Source: Tautonia rosea (GTDB lineage Bacteria; Planctomycetota; Planctomycetia; Isosphaerales; Isosphaeraceae). From it: 64,000 nucleotides of DNA. Positions 1 to 9,999 of the stretch are shown piece by piece (within the stretch, counting starts at the first letter, position 1; each line of letters opens with the position of its first letter). The stretch spans positions 124,001 through 188,000 of the forward strand of contig NZ_JABBYO010000003.1 in assembly GCF_012958305.1 (NCBI RefSeq), read 5' to 3'. The notes under the pieces were generated by a model. The model was not told the origin of the DNA, searched no databases, and saw only the letters and a list, made by a program, of their open reading frames with translations. The position numbers and the translations under genes are program-made.

Positions 1-80
1 GCCGGTTGGGATAGTCTCTGCGTTGAATTCGCGAGATGTGGACCTGTCGCGATGTCACGCAACACGGAGACGCACCGATA

Positions 81-1412
81 ATGACTCCCCGCCTTTCGAG
101 ACGATCGTTGCTCGGAGCTGCCTCAGCCCTTGGCTTGACCTGGAGTGGCTCGCGAGCGACTGCGATTTCGGTCGACACTCGACCGGCGGTCCTCGGGGGA
201 ACCCCTGTACGCACCGCATCGTTCCCTAGGTGGCCGATCTTCGGTGACGAGGAAATCTCTGCCCTGGTCGATGTCTTGCGCTCCGGGGCCTGGTACCGAG
301 GCAGTGGCAATCGGGTCGAGCAGTTCGAGTCTGCCTGGGCCGATCGCCTCGGAAGCAAACACTGCGTGGCGACGGCCAATGGCACCAGTGCCCTGATCAC
401 CTCGCTCAACGCCTTGGACGTTGGTCCGGGAGACGAGGTCATCGTCCCGCCGTACACGTTTGTGGCAACAATCAACGCTATCTTGATTCAACATGCTTTG
501 CCTGTGTTCGTCGACGTGGACCCCGAAACCTCTCAGATCGATCCGAGCAAGATCGAGGCCGCCATTACCGATCGGACCCGAGCCTTGATGCCGGTCCATA
601 TCGGTGGGTCACCGGCCGACATGGATGCGATCATGGCCATCGCCTCCAAGCACGGTCTTCCGGTGATCGAAGACGCTTGCCAGTCTCACCTGGCCGAATG
701 GCGGGGCAAGAAGGTTGGTACGATCGGCGATCTCGGTTGTTTTAGCTTCCAGGCGAGCAAGAATCTCAACTCGGGTGAGGGGGGGGCCGTGATGACCCAG
801 GACCCTCGCTTGCAGGCAGAGTGCATGAGCTTCCAGAACAACGGCCGGTCCGGACCCGGGATGCCCGGCATCTTCGCCCGCAACGGAGCGAATCTCCGGC
901 TCACCGAGTTCCAGGGGGCGTTGCTCATGGCACAGATGACCCGGCTGGATGCCCAGTCGAAACTTCGGGAGGAGAACGCCTCAATCCTCACCGAGCAGCT
1001 GAACGACATCCCGGGCGTCACCCCCGCGCGGATGTACGAGGGCTGCACGCGTAATGCCTATCACCTTTATATGTTCCGTTACGATCCGGATCAGTTCTCC
1101 GGTCTCTCTCGCTCCGGTTTCCTCAAGGCACTTGCGGCGGAGGGAATCCCGGCCTCCGGCGGTTATGGGCCGCTCTACCACGAGCCGTTCCTCAGACGAG
1201 CACTCGATTCCCGAGGTTTCCGCGCCGTCTACTCCCCTCAGAAGCTTGCTGACTACGAGGCCCGCATCGATTGTCCAGGGAACGATCAACTCTGCCAGGA
1301 GGCTGTCTGGCTGACGCAGACAACCCTGCTGGGCAATCGACAGGACATGGATCAGATCGCGACCGCGATTCGCAAGATTCGCGAGCACGCGGGCACCATC
1401 GCCGCCCTCTAA
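81..1412 (+). CDS. DegT/DnrJ/EryC1/StrS-family PLP aminotransferase with exported-type N-terminus
   Basis: Fold-type I PLP enzyme of the DegT family, which normally transaminates keto-sugars; the substrate here is unknown. The 443-residue protein opens with [15 protein letters not shown], a twin-arginine-like signal, followed by a family-typical body. The PLP lysine is about K227 in [14 protein letters not shown], matching the family SFxxTKxLxxGEGG motif; GTSALITSL and PPYTFVAT are also recognisable. I chose the ATG at 81 rather than the in-frame ATG at 36 because it places the Tat-like motif at the N-terminus and has GGAGA about 9 bases upstream. An exported DegT enzyme is unusual, since sugar-nucleotide aminotransferases are cytoplasmic, so the signal may be a membrane anchor. 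It stands alone and converges on the HD-GYP gene. Confidence 0.9.
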   Translation: MTPRLSRRSLLGAASALGLTWSGSRATAISVDTRPAVLGGTPVRTASFPRWPIFGDEEISALVDVLRSGAWYRGSGNRVEQFESAWADRLGSKHCVATANGTSALITSLNALDVGPGDEVIVPPYTFVATINAILIQHALPVFVDVDPETSQIDPSKIEAAITDRTRALMPVHIGGSPADMDAIMAIASKHGLPVIEDACQSHLAEWRGKKVGTIGDLGCFSFQASKNLNSGEGGAVMTQDPRLQAECMSFQNNGRSGPGMPGIFARNGANLRLTEFQGALLMAQMTRLDAQSKLREENASILTEQLNDIPGVTPARMYEGCTRNAYHLYMFRYDPDQFSGLSRSGFLKALAAEGIPASGGYGPLYHEPFLRRALDSRGFRAVYSPQKLADYEARIDCPGNDQLCQEAVWLTQTTLLGNRQDMDQIATAIRKIREHAGTIAAL

Positions 1413-1446
1413 TCCAACGTGTGTCGCTCCAGTCCCTGTTCGGGTC

Positions 1447-1488
1447 GATCGCGTTGCTCAACAGCAAGTGAGGTCGAGCAACGCGATC
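1447..1488. terminator. Bidirectional hairpin between convergent genes
   Basis: Perfect 13-bp inverted repeat, GATCGCGTTGCTC at 1447-1459 and GAGCAACGCGATC at 1476-1488, with a 16-base loop. It lies just after the DegT stop and touches the stop codon of the HD-GYP gene on the other strand. There is no clear T-tract, so it may work as a GC-rich stem terminator for both genes. Confidence 0.6.
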
Positions 1489-3130
1489 AGGAGAACTCAG
1501 GAGGATCGACGACGGAATCCGCAATGTATGAGGAGTTCTTGCTGCGATTGATCGTGTCATCCACGACTTGAACGACACTCTGGCCAAGGCCCTTTTGCCG
1601 GATGCTCTCAATCTTTTCCCGGCATGTGAACATCGCGTCGACGACCTCGGGATCCCACTGTGTCCCGGCTCCGTTGCGGAAGATCCGATCGATCTGTTCC
1701 GAGGCCAGTCGGCGGCGATAGGGGCGGGTGCTTGACATGGCGTCGAACGCATCCGCCACCGCGAGAATGCGGGCAATCTGAGGAATCTGATTCCCGCTAA
1801 GCCCGTCGGGATAGCCGGAGCCGTCAAAGTTTTCGTGATGGTGCGCCACACCGGGCAACAGGTGATGCAGTTTCTTTAAGTCTGAAAGAATCTGCACGCC
1901 AATGGTTGGATGACGCTTGATCTCGTTGAACTCCTCCGGTGTCAGGGGACCAGGCTTCTGCAAGGTCGCGTCGCTGATTCCGATCTTGCCGACATCGTGC
2001 AGCAGGCCGCACAGGTAAAGATCCCCTCGCTCGTTGGCTGAGAGGTCGAGGGCTTCTCCCAGGAGCGTCGCGATTCGACCCACACGCTCGGAGTGGCCGA
2101 GCGTGTACGGATCTTTGGCATCGATGGCGGCCGTCAAGGATCGGATGATGCCGAACAAGAGGTCTTTCAGTTCGGTGTAGTGACGAGCGTTGATCCGTTG
2201 CGTGGCAATCAGGCTGGCGACCGGTCGCAGCAGGTCGGCCTCGTCCTGACCGAGCGATCGGCCGTCGAGCGGGTTGACCGCGACCAGCCAGCCGGCGCGA
2301 ACTCCTTCGGAATCCGAGGAGATGGCCAGGGCCTGCCGAACCCCTTCGATCCCGTCCTGAGTGTCGTCTGCCCAGCGTCGTTCTCCCTGGTCTGCCCGGC
2401 TGGGAAGCAGCGTGCGGTACGCCTCGGGGCTCAGTCCCGCGACCTCTCCGTCAATCACCACCGCTTCGCGGCGGCTCCGGGGAACCCAGGCGACGGCCTC
2501 AACCTGAAGCGTCTCGCGCATCGACTCGACCGCAAGTCGCTGAAACCGTTTCGGCGGTTCCGCAATCGACATCTCTCTGGTCAGCCGGTCGGGAATACGG
2601 AACTGGGTTCGTTTCGATCGCAGTGAAGAGGACTCGGGTTTCTCCGACGAGCCGCTGCTCCTGCGGAGCCGATCAGCGACCTCTCGTCCCCAGGCGAGTA
2701 ACGCCTGAGCGGGGGTCGCCGGTCCCCAGGTGTGGTCTCCGGCACGACCTCCGAAGCTTGACAGGGCAAAGCCGATCCAGACCGTCAGGTCCTTGCCGAG
2801 GAACTCCTCCATCTCCGTGACGTGCAGAATTAACCAGAGGTGGTCTTCCGCTGGTCCAGGAAGCCAGAGCGACGCCCCACCCTCCTCACGATCTAGGTCG
2901 ATGGCCGTTCCCAAGGCCCGGGATGCTTCGGGCCAACGAACACCGTCGGAACCTTCACGAGCCAGCCAGACTGGCTGATTGTCCAGGTCGGTGCTGAGTA
3001 ACCCGACCGGTGCCGTAAACTCCAGGCGTAACGCTCGGGCCAGACAAGGGGCCTGGCTCTCGGGTCCTTCCACCATCACCTGAGCGTCGAGGTGGATCGA
3101 GAACGGATCGACCGTACTGCCAGCGTGCAT
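1487..3130 (-). CDS. HD-GYP domain protein, putative cyclic-di-nucleotide phosphodiesterase
   Basis: The 547-residue protein has a C-terminal HD-GYP domain (about 325-510). The HD pair sits in LLHDVGKIG near residue 378, and the signature HHENFDGSGYPDGLSG near 429 keeps the GYP triplet. HD-GYP enzymes hydrolyse cyclic di-GMP or related dinucleotides. Residues about 200-325 look like a GAF-type sensor, and the first 190 residues are not recognised. The start is the ATG at 3130, because AGGAGG lies 4 bases upstream; a longer reading to 3235 has no such site. No transmembrane segment is visible. It is divergent from the Ser/Thr kinase across about 450 bases, so the two signalling genes may share a control region. 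Confidence 0.9.
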   Translation of the reverse strand: MHAGSTVDPFSIHLDAQVMVEGPESQAPCLARALRLEFTAPVGLLSTDLDNQPVWLAREGSDGVRWPEASRALGTAIDLDREEGGASLWLPGPAEDHLWLILHVTEMEEFLGKDLTVWIGFALSSFGGRAGDHTWGPATPAQALLAWGREVADRLRRSSGSSEKPESSSLRSKRTQFRIPDRLTREMSIAEPPKRFQRLAVESMRETLQVEAVAWVPRSRREAVVIDGEVAGLSPEAYRTLLPSRADQGERRWADDTQDGIEGVRQALAISSDSEGVRAGWLVAVNPLDGRSLGQDEADLLRPVASLIATQRINARHYTELKDLLFGIIRSLTAAIDAKDPYTLGHSERVGRIATLLGEALDLSANERGDLYLCGLLHDVGKIGISDATLQKPGPLTPEEFNEIKRHPTIGVQILSDLKKLHHLLPGVAHHHENFDGSGYPDGLSGNQIPQIARILAVADAFDAMSSTRPYRRRLASEQIDRIFRNGAGTQWDPEVVDAMFTCREKIESIRQKGLGQSVVQVVDDTINRSKNSSYIADSVVDPPEFS

Positions 3131-3584
3131 GGTTCCTCCTGGCTTGCAAGACGACCCCGTCGCCCCAGGCACGCCTGGTCCGGCGTTCGGTGACGGTCCA
3201 ATACGAACGCTAGGTCGTGACGCGGCTTCTGGCAACTCGGACCAGGGTCTCCCGATCTCAACGCGTCAGCATCCTCATCCATTGATGATGGTCTCTCAAT
3301 CGAGGAGGGAATCGGATTTCCCGGTCGAAGATGGCTCCTGGGATGTGGCTTGTACACGGTGTCTTGCCCTACCGGAGCGGTCCATGATGTTTCTGGAGAA
3401 CACGCAGGGTCTTTCCCACGATCTTCTCGACCAATCTCCGACTCTTGAAACACTCGGCGCACTAGAGTTCATTCGGGACTCCGCGGATGCTGCTGTTAAC
3501 GTAAGTGAACATGGACCGGTTTGGATTCCCCTCGGAGAATCGGTGAGGTTCTGTCTGCCACGCCGGCTCGGAGGAGCAACGGCT
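3131..3584. other. Intergenic region between HD-GYP and kinase genes
   Basis: About 450 bases separate the two divergent start codons. The kinase frame happens to stay open through it, with in-frame ATGs at 3285 and 3384, but none has an SD as good as the one at 3570-3577. I read it as the shared upstream region and could not assign a promoter. Confidence 0.5.
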
Positions 3585-6500
3585 ATGAGTGATCGGGGGT
3601 CTTCGTTTCAGGACGACTCGCTGGACTTTGATCCGGCGGTGGGATGGAATCTTCGTCCCGAGTCGTTTGCGGAGTTCGACGACTTGGATTCGACGTGCTC
3701 GGATCACTCCGATTCGCACGAAGCGCCTGGTGATCTCTTGACGCCGCCTGGCGACCTTCGCGGTGATTTCGATTATTCGATGCATCTTCGGCCGAGCGAT
3801 TCGCCGCTCCAGCCTTCGGAGCCTCTGGGGCCTCGGCAGCGACCATCAGCCTCGTCGGCCCAGGGCTCGTGGCGATACCCTCGGACGGGGGAGCAACTGG
3901 CTGGCTTCCGGATCGTCGGCGAACTCGGTCGAGGAGCCTTCGCCCGCGTTTACCTTGCCGAGCAAGAGAATCTCGCTGACCGGCAGGTGGCATTAAAGGT
4001 CTCAAATCAGCCGGTGGGGGAAGAGTCACAACTGCTCGCCCGGTTGCAGCACTCGCACATCGTCCCGATCCACTCGGTCCATGAAGACCTGTCCTCGGGC
4101 CTCCACCTGATTTGCATGCCATACCTCGGCGGGGCAAACCTGGCCCAGGTGCTTGAGGCCGCTTCCGCCGAGTCGAGCGCCACCTCCAGGAACCTGGGGG
4201 GGAGCCTGATCGATGCGCTCGATCTGGTTTGCGGACCGCTTCCGTCCTTGCCCGCCAGCCGCATGGCGGGGGGCCATCGGCAATCGTCCCGAGGCCAATC
4301 CGGCTCCAGGGTCATTCCGCCCTCGAACCACGCCTCAAGCCCTGCAAGCAGGCCAATCGCGACCGCCACCAGCACCTATTCCCGGCTCCGGGTGGTCTGG
4401 AATCGCTCCTGGAGCTGGATCACCGGCGGGAGCCTTGATCAGGTCGAGGTGCCCCGCACGGTCGTCGATTCCGACCGGGCCCAACCGGCTCGTCATTATT
4501 TGAGGCACGCCAGTGCGGTACAGGCCTCGGTCTGGATTGCCGCGCGGTTGGCTGAAGGGCTTGAACATGCCCATTCCCGAGGCTTACTGCATCGCGACCT
4601 CAAGCCGTCGAACATCCTGATCACCGCCGACGGCATGCCGATGATCCTTGACTTCAACCTCTCGGCCGTGGCGAATCCCGGAGACGAAGGCAAGCGCGCT
4701 CGAATCGGCGGCACCTTACCCTACATGGCTCCCGAACATCTTGACGCCTTCCATCCCCGGGGATCGACTCCCTCTCATGCCGTCGACGAACGCTCCGACC
4801 TCTATTCCCTGGGGTTGATCCTCTTCGAGATGGTCACTGGTCGCCAGCCCTTCCGCGATCCTCCCGATGGCCCGCCCATCGCCGAGGTCCTCGACCAGAT
4901 GATCGTCGAGCGCCTGACCACCGTCCCCTCAGCTCGGGCCATCAATTCGGCGGTTCCCTGGAGCCTCGACGCGCTGTTGCGCAAGTGTCTCGATCCCAAT
5001 CCCGCCAAACGCTATCAGCATGCCGGTGACCTGGCCGAAGACCTCCGCCGCTTTCTCGAAGACCGTCCGGCCCGCCATGCTCCCGAACCGAGTCTCCACG
5101 AGCGGTTCAGCAAGCTCATGCGGCGCAACCCCCATTTGAAAAGCTCGACGACGGTGGGGGCGCTCGCCGTGATCCTTCTGATCATTTTCGCCCTGATGTT
5201 TGTCGCCGTCCGGGAACGATGGCACGGCGATGCCGCTCGGGTGGCCCTCCAGGACTTCGAGAATGATTTCACCCGTTGTCAGATCCTCTTGAATTCCTCG
5301 ACCGATCTCGACCTCGCGTCGAAAGCCGACCTCGAACGCGGACTCACGCGAGCTCGGATGGCTCTGGCACGCTACGGGGTCGATCACCTCGGTCCCGACT
5401 GGGTCGATGGGCCGATGGTTCGGACCTTGCACACGAGCGATCGGCAAAACTTGATTGATCAGGTGGTCGAGCTCCTGATGCTTGAAGCACGAGCGTCGAT
5501 CGTCGCAGCTCGCGACGGTCCCGAATCGGACTACGCCGCCGCCTTGATCCGAGCCGTGCATCGGCTCGACCTGGCCGAGCAGATTGATCCTCGGCCTCCC
5601 TCGACCCTCTTTGCCGAACGCGCGACCTATGCCGCCGCACTGGGCCTCAGCGAACAGGCCGAGCGCGACCGCCTCCGCGCCGACGCGATCCCGCCCAAGA
5701 CCGCCCGCGATTACTACCTCCGGGGCACGGCCGCCCTGGCAAACGGGCAGATCGACCAGGCCGAAGATCTGCTCGACCGTGCCACCGGACTCGATCCACG
5801 GCGATTCTGGTCCTGGTTCGCGCTGGGACTCTGCCATTTCGAGCAGGAACGCTATGACGTGGCGGCCTCGGATTTCGCCATCTGCATCATTCTGAACGCC
5901 CGATCCTCCCAGGCCTTTGCTAATCGGGGGCTAGCGCTGGCCATGGACGGCCGGCCGGCCGAGGCGCGTCGTGCCTACGACGAAGCCGTGATCCTCGATC
6001 CCGACCTGATCCCCGCTCGGATCAATCGCGCGCTGGTTTGCCTGGAGCTCGAAGACCCGGCTCAGGCCGCCGACGACCTGCAATACGCCATCGAGTCCAC
6101 CCGGAGTCGCGACCCCGCGTTGCTCGCCACCTGGGCCGAGGCCCTGGCCCGGTCCGGTTCCAAGGTCGAAGCCGATCATCGCTTCGGCGAGGCGTTGAAG
6201 GACCGCCCCGGCGATCCGGTCATCCTCGTCGCCCGTGGCTTCGTTCGACTCCCCGACGCTCCCGGCGCCGCCCGCGACGACTTCGAACGGGCGTTGAAGG
6301 CCGATCCTCGATCTCCCCGAGCCCATCTTGGCATCGCCCATGTCGTCCGTGCCGAGAATCCGAGTGAGGCTCTGGAGCACCTCGACACCGCGCTCGCGAC
6401 CGAGCCGAATCTGATTGATGCGGTGCAGCTTCGCGCCCTGGTTCGTGCCCGGCTCGGCATGCGATCGGCCGTGGCCGATGTCGACACCCTCCGCCGATTC

Positions 6501-6707
6501 CCGACCGCCCACCGCCTCTACAATGCGGCCAGTGCCCTGGCCGTGCTCTGCGAAACGACCTCAGACAACTCGCTCAAGGACGACGCGCTGGCCTTGCTCC
6601 GTCGCGCCATCGACGCCGGATTTGACCCCTCCTTCGCCGCCTCTGATCCCGATCTCAATTGCCTGCGATCAATGCCGGCCTTCCAGAAACTTGTTCTCCC
6701 GAAATGA
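3585..6707 (+). CDS. Membrane Ser/Thr protein kinase with C-terminal TPR repeats
   Basis: Hanks-type kinase of 1040 residues. Visible in order are the glycine loop LGRGAFARV (about 115), the lysine in VALKVS (about 138), HRDLKPSN (about 336), DFN in place of DFG (about 356), and APEH. A low-complexity insert of roughly 120 residues separates the hinge region from the HRD helix. One transmembrane helix (about 517-545) is followed by an external region with repeated TPR-like units such as ALANGQIDQAEDLLDRATGLDP, to the end. The start at 3585 has GGAGGAG 8 bases upstream. Its substrate is unknown. DFN kinases with TPR tails are, to my memory, common in planctomycetes, so the changed motif need not mean a dead kinase. 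Confidence 0.92.
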   Translation: MSDRGSSFQDDSLDFDPAVGWNLRPESFAEFDDLDSTCSDHSDSHEAPGDLLTPPGDLRGDFDYSMHLRPSDSPLQPSEPLGPRQRPSASSAQGSWRYPRTGEQLAGFRIVGELGRGAFARVYLAEQENLADRQVALKVSNQPVGEESQLLARLQHSHIVPIHSVHEDLSSGLHLICMPYLGGANLAQVLEAASAESSATSRNLGGSLIDALDLVCGPLPSLPASRMAGGHRQSSRGQSGSRVIPPSNHASSPASRPIATATSTYSRLRVVWNRSWSWITGGSLDQVEVPRTVVDSDRAQPARHYLRHASAVQASVWIAARLAEGLEHAHSRGLLHRDLKPSNILITADGMPMILDFNLSAVANPGDEGKRARIGGTLPYMAPEHLDAFHPRGSTPSHAVDERSDLYSLGLILFEMVTGRQPFRDPPDGPPIAEVLDQMIVERLTTVPSARAINSAVPWSLDALLRKCLDPNPAKRYQHAGDLAEDLRRFLEDRPARHAPEPSLHERFSKLMRRNPHLKSSTTVGALAVILLIIFALMFVAVRERWHGDAARVALQDFENDFTRCQILLNSSTDLDLASKADLERGLTRARMALARYGVDHLGPDWVDGPMVRTLHTSDRQNLIDQVVELLMLEARASIVAARDGPESDYAAALIRAVHRLDLAEQIDPRPPSTLFAERATYAAALGLSEQAERDRLRADAIPPKTARDYYLRGTAALANGQIDQAEDLLDRATGLDPRRFWSWFALGLCHFEQERYDVAASDFAICIILNARSSQAFANRGLALAMDGRPAEARRAYDEAVILDPDLIPARINRALVCLELEDPAQAADDLQYAIESTRSRDPALLATWAEALARSGSKVEADHRFGEALKDRPGDPVILVARGFVRLPDAPGAARDDFERALKADPRSPRAHLGIAHVVRAENPSEALEHLDTALATEPNLIDAVQLRALVRARLGMRSAVADVDTLRRFPTAHRLYNAASALAVLCETTSDNSLKDDALALLRRAIDAGFDPSFAASDPDLNCLRSMPAFQKLVLPK

Positions 6708-6756
6708 CTCGATGGGCCTGAGTCACGAGAGCAAAGGCCAGCGGTTCGACGGGCGA

Positions 6757-7575
6757 TCACCCCTCCGGTTCGATCGGTTCAATCGGCAGCGGCCGAGCCC
6801 CTCCGTCGATCCGGATATGCAGCCGAAGTGCCTCGACGACCCTCGCGAAGCTTTCGGCACTCATCGCCTCGGGAGCCCGGATTCGAACAACTTTGCCCGC
6901 ATCGCTTTCCCAGAGCAACAGGTCGATGCGCACTCCTGACTCAGGGCTCGCGGTTCGAGACAGCGGTCGAGGTTCGGCTTCACGCTCCAATCCGATTTGT
7001 TCGCGGCGGGCAGGAGGAGCAGAGGCTTCGACGGGCGGTCGGGTGGAAGGGCCACCGTCCGGTCTGAGGATGCCGTCGTCTCCCAGAACCCCGGCGAACC
7101 TGGCTGACTCGACAAACGACTCGGCCGCTGCCAGCTTGGCCGATGCCGTGATCTGGTAACTATGATACAGCAGATTCGCCAGGCGATCCGGGTCCGGCAC
7201 CCTCCGGTCGGCCAGGCGAACGAGCAGGTCGGAGTACAGCGGTGGTGCCTTCAAGGCTTCTCGATAGAGGCGAGGCAAGTCGGCCGGATCAACCGGGTGG
7301 AGAATGGCCCGGGAGAGGGGAGCGATCCGGTACCCCGAGCCTTCGAGCGTTAAGAGTCCGAACTGCCGGGCCGCACTCAATCGCGTTGAGAAGGTGCGCG
7401 TCTTGATGCTCTCAAAACCCATCGACGCCGCGATCGCCTCGGCCGAGGTCCCGTCGAGCCCCTGGTCATCGACGAATCGGGCCAGCTCGATCGCCTCGGA
7501 GAGCGGGGCACCGGGATACCGGGCGCTACGCTCTCGGCGTGCTCGAACGGCGGGAGCCTCGGAATCATCACTCAC
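6757..7575 (-). CDS. DUF5343-like protein, function unknown
   Basis: 272 residues from a GTG start that overlaps the stop of the upstream glycosyltransferase as GTGA, indicating translational coupling. Residues about 15-150 resemble DUF5343: a winged-helix-like segment (AIELARFVDD, RLSAARQFGLL) and then LSRAILHP with a following helical stretch. A proline/arginine-rich linker follows, then a short C-terminal unit with FARVVEALRLHIRI. There is no signal or membrane segment. DUF5343 proteins are uncharacterised and often look like DNA-binding or regulatory proteins. The family assignment is from memory of its pattern, so moderate. Confidence 0.65.
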   Translation of the reverse strand: MSDDSEAPAVRARRERSARYPGAPLSEAIELARFVDDQGLDGTSAEAIAASMGFESIKTRTFSTRLSAARQFGLLTLEGSGYRIAPLSRAILHPVDPADLPRLYREALKAPPLYSDLLVRLADRRVPDPDRLANLLYHSYQITASAKLAAAESFVESARFAGVLGDDGILRPDGGPSTRPPVEASAPPARREQIGLEREAEPRPLSRTASPESGVRIDLLLWESDAGKVVRIRAPEAMSAESFARVVEALRLHIRIDGGARPLPIEPIEPEG

Positions 7576-8471
7576 GCGGCACCCCCGATTGTCTCTCGCC
7601 TGGCCAGCACGAAGGCCGCGGTCAGTACGCTCGCCAGAAACGTGAGCACGGCCGCAATCCAGAGCCAGTCTTGACCCGCAATCGCCGCCGCGATGGCCAT
7701 CACCGCCGTAACCAGAAGCAACGGCCGCCACGGTTGCAGCCGGAAGCTCAGACGGACGATCATCCTCAAAATCCGCACACCGTCTCGGAAGGCATTCAGC
7801 TTGCTCTGAGTCCCGGCGATCCGGGGGCGATACGGGACCGGTGCCTCGACCACCCGCAACCCCCGGCCGACGGCTTCGCCGGCCAGCTCCGTTTCAATCT
7901 CAAACCCTTCGGAACGGAGCCGCATCGTTCGCATCGCTCGGGGAGAGAAGACACGGTAGCCCGAGAGCAAATCCGTGGTCCCCGGCCCCACGAGCACCCA
8001 GAAACCGGCGCCGATCAGCAGGTTGCCAATGCTCCGAATCGGTGACATTGCCCCCGGCTCGGCGATCGGCTGGCGAATCCCGACCGCCATGTCGGCCCGA
8101 CCTTCTCGAACGGCCGCCAGCAAAGGGCCGACGGCTGAGGCCGGATAGGTGCCATCGCCGTCGATCATCACCACTGCGTCGCGGTCGGCCAAATCGGCAA
8201 ACATTCGACGCACGACGAACCCTTTGCCTTGCTCCGGCTCCGAAACGACCGTCGCTCCGGCTCTGGAGGCCTCAGAGGCGGTTAGGTCGGTCGAGTTGTT
8301 GTCAAAGACGACAATCTCGGCCTCGGGCAGTTCCTGACGCCATTCGGCCACCACGGCACCGATCGCCGCCTCCTCGTTATAGCAAGGAATCGCCACGGTC
8401 ACTCGGGGGGATGTTGACGGGTTTGGATCACTCAACGGTCTTCCATGGGTCTCGCACTGGCGTTCGGACAA
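7572..8471 (-). CDS. Family 2 glycosyltransferase, polyprenyl-phosphate type, membrane anchored
   Basis: GT-A fold glycosyltransferase, 299 residues. VTVAIPCYNEEAAIGAVV and VFDNNSTDLT near the N-terminus, the DGDGTYP metal-binding DxD equivalent near residue 100, and LSGYRVFSPR are typical of DPM/DPG-synthase-like enzymes that move a sugar to a lipid phosphate. Two hydrophobic helices (about 246-290) anchor it. The start is TTG at 8471 with GGAGGGGAGG immediately upstream, far better than any later start. It is the first gene of a two-gene unit with the DUF5343-like gene. Sugar and acceptor cannot be told from sequence. Confidence 0.9.
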   Translation of the reverse strand: MSERQCETHGRPLSDPNPSTSPRVTVAIPCYNEEAAIGAVVAEWRQELPEAEIVVFDNNSTDLTASEASRAGATVVSEPEQGKGFVVRRMFADLADRDAVVMIDGDGTYPASAVGPLLAAVREGRADMAVGIRQPIAEPGAMSPIRSIGNLLIGAGFWVLVGPGTTDLLSGYRVFSPRAMRTMRLRSEGFEIETELAGEAVGRGLRVVEAPVPYRPRIAGTQSKLNAFRDGVRILRMIVRLSFRLQPWRPLLLVTAVMAIAAAIAGQDWLWIAAVLTFLASVLTAAFVLARRETIGGAA

Positions 8472-8745
8472 GCCTCCCCTCCTGGGACACGATGACCCAT
8501 TGTTCCCCCAACCGCCTTCCGAGGCAACGCGGAGTCATCAGGCGATCCGGACATTCCTCCCGTTGTCCTTCCCCGAGCCTCGCCGATATGATGAGAACCG
8601 ATCGGCCCGCGTCCGTGTCCAGCACGGAGGCGGGTCGATTCGTTCCGCGCCTGATCTCAATTGCCGGTCGTAATGCTCAACCTTCCGGCAGATCGTTTCG
8701 TGATCCCGAAGAATTGCACCCAAACGGACCAAAGGAGATGTGTTC

Positions 8746-9978
8746 GTGTCGAGCCGCCGGGTGATCAGTAATGGGGTGGCCTTTTTGATCGTGCTGACGT
8801 TGGTGCACCTGATTATTGATGCGTTCGCTGCATCGGTCCACCCGCTCTGGCCCGACCTGCAAAAGCGGCTCGGCGGAGGCGCAGCCATGATCCAGGCGGC
8901 CTTCCTCTTCTGGAGCCTCACCACTTCGGCCAGTCAGCTTGTCTTCGGCTACTTTGGCGACCGCTACCGAGGGGGCTGGATGCTCTGGGCTGGCCCCTTG
9001 GTTGGGATCGCCTGCATGGGGGCGGTCGGCCGAGCCGAGTCGTTGCCCGTACTCGTCGGCCTGTTGATGCTCGGCGGCCTCGGTGTGGCGGCCTTCCACC
9101 CGGAAGCCGCGGCGGCCGTTGGCCACGCCTTGCCCGAGTCGAGAAGTCGAGCCATGTCCCTCTTTGCCACCGGAGGGTTTCTCGGCCAGTCCCTCGGTCC
9201 GCTTGGAAGCGGCTGGATGTCGGAACGGTACGGCCTGTCTTTCCTCGTCTGGAACATCACCTGGGGCCTGGCCCTGGTGGCGATCTTAACCCCCTGGCTC
9301 CGATCGGCCACCGCCTCGATCGGATCAAGCCAGCAAGGCCGAGGCGTCTCGCTGCCTGAGTTGATTCAGGCCAGCGGCAGGCGTTTGGGGACGCTTGCCT
9401 GGATCGGCGTCCTGCGCACCTTGCCCGCGGCTGGAGCGCCGATTGCCTTGGCCTTTCTGCTGGAATCCCGAGGCGCGGGCAACGGGCGGATCGGCCTGGT
9501 TCAGGCGGCCTTTTTCGGAGGGATCGGCCTTGGCGGGCTTGTCTGTGCCGCATTGGTGAGTCGGAACCGAGAACGGACCGTTCTCTGGCTCCTCCCAATA
9601 CTTGCGGCTCCCCTGCTCGCGGCCTGCCCCGTGGTCGCGGGCCCCTGGATGGTGGCGGCGTCTGGGACGCTTGGCCTCATTGTCGGGCTTGGCCTGCCGG
9701 TCTTCATCAGCTACGGACAGCAGCTTGTGCCAGAAGGGCCCCGGATCGCCAGCTCAATTACAATGGGCGTGACCTGGGGCCTCGGTGGAGCCTTCGTGGC
9801 CGGGATCATGGCCGTGAGTAACCATCTGGGCCGACCGGAACTGGCCTTCATCACCTTTGCCGCCTCCTCCTTGCTGGCGGGCCTGGCCTGTCTCCGGCTC
9901 CCCGAGCCGGGTAAACACCTGATCAAACCGCCTCCGGTCGTCCTCGACCCGGCTCGACCGGGGGAGGCCGTCGCCTGA
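8746..9978 (+). CDS. MFS transporter, fosmidomycin-resistance (Fsr)-like
   Basis: Major facilitator protein of 410 residues with about 12 hydrophobic segments. The N-terminal LVHLIIDAF and HPLWPDL, then FGYFGDR and GLGVAAFHPEAAAAVG, resemble the Fsr/YfnC exporter group, whose characterised members efflux fosmidomycin and other compounds; the substrate here is unknown. The GTG at 8746 lies 8 bases after AAAGGAG. The GTG at 8740 would be too close. It heads an operon with a small membrane protein and the fused SUMT/HemD gene, 21 and 19 bases apart. Confidence 0.88.
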   Translation: MSSRRVISNGVAFLIVLTLVHLIIDAFAASVHPLWPDLQKRLGGGAAMIQAAFLFWSLTTSASQLVFGYFGDRYRGGWMLWAGPLVGIACMGAVGRAESLPVLVGLLMLGGLGVAAFHPEAAAAVGHALPESRSRAMSLFATGGFLGQSLGPLGSGWMSERYGLSFLVWNITWGLALVAILTPWLRSATASIGSSQQGRGVSLPELIQASGRRLGTLAWIGVLRTLPAAGAPIALAFLLESRGAGNGRIGLVQAAFFGGIGLGGLVCAALVSRNRERTVLWLLPILAAPLLAACPVVAGPWMVAASGTLGLIVGLGLPVFISYGQQLVPEGPRIASSITMGVTWGLGGAFVAGIMAVSNHLGRPELAFITFAASSLLAGLACLRLPEPGKHLIKPPPVVLDPARPGEAVA

Positions 9979-9999
9979 TCGACCGGAGCACGCGGCCCA

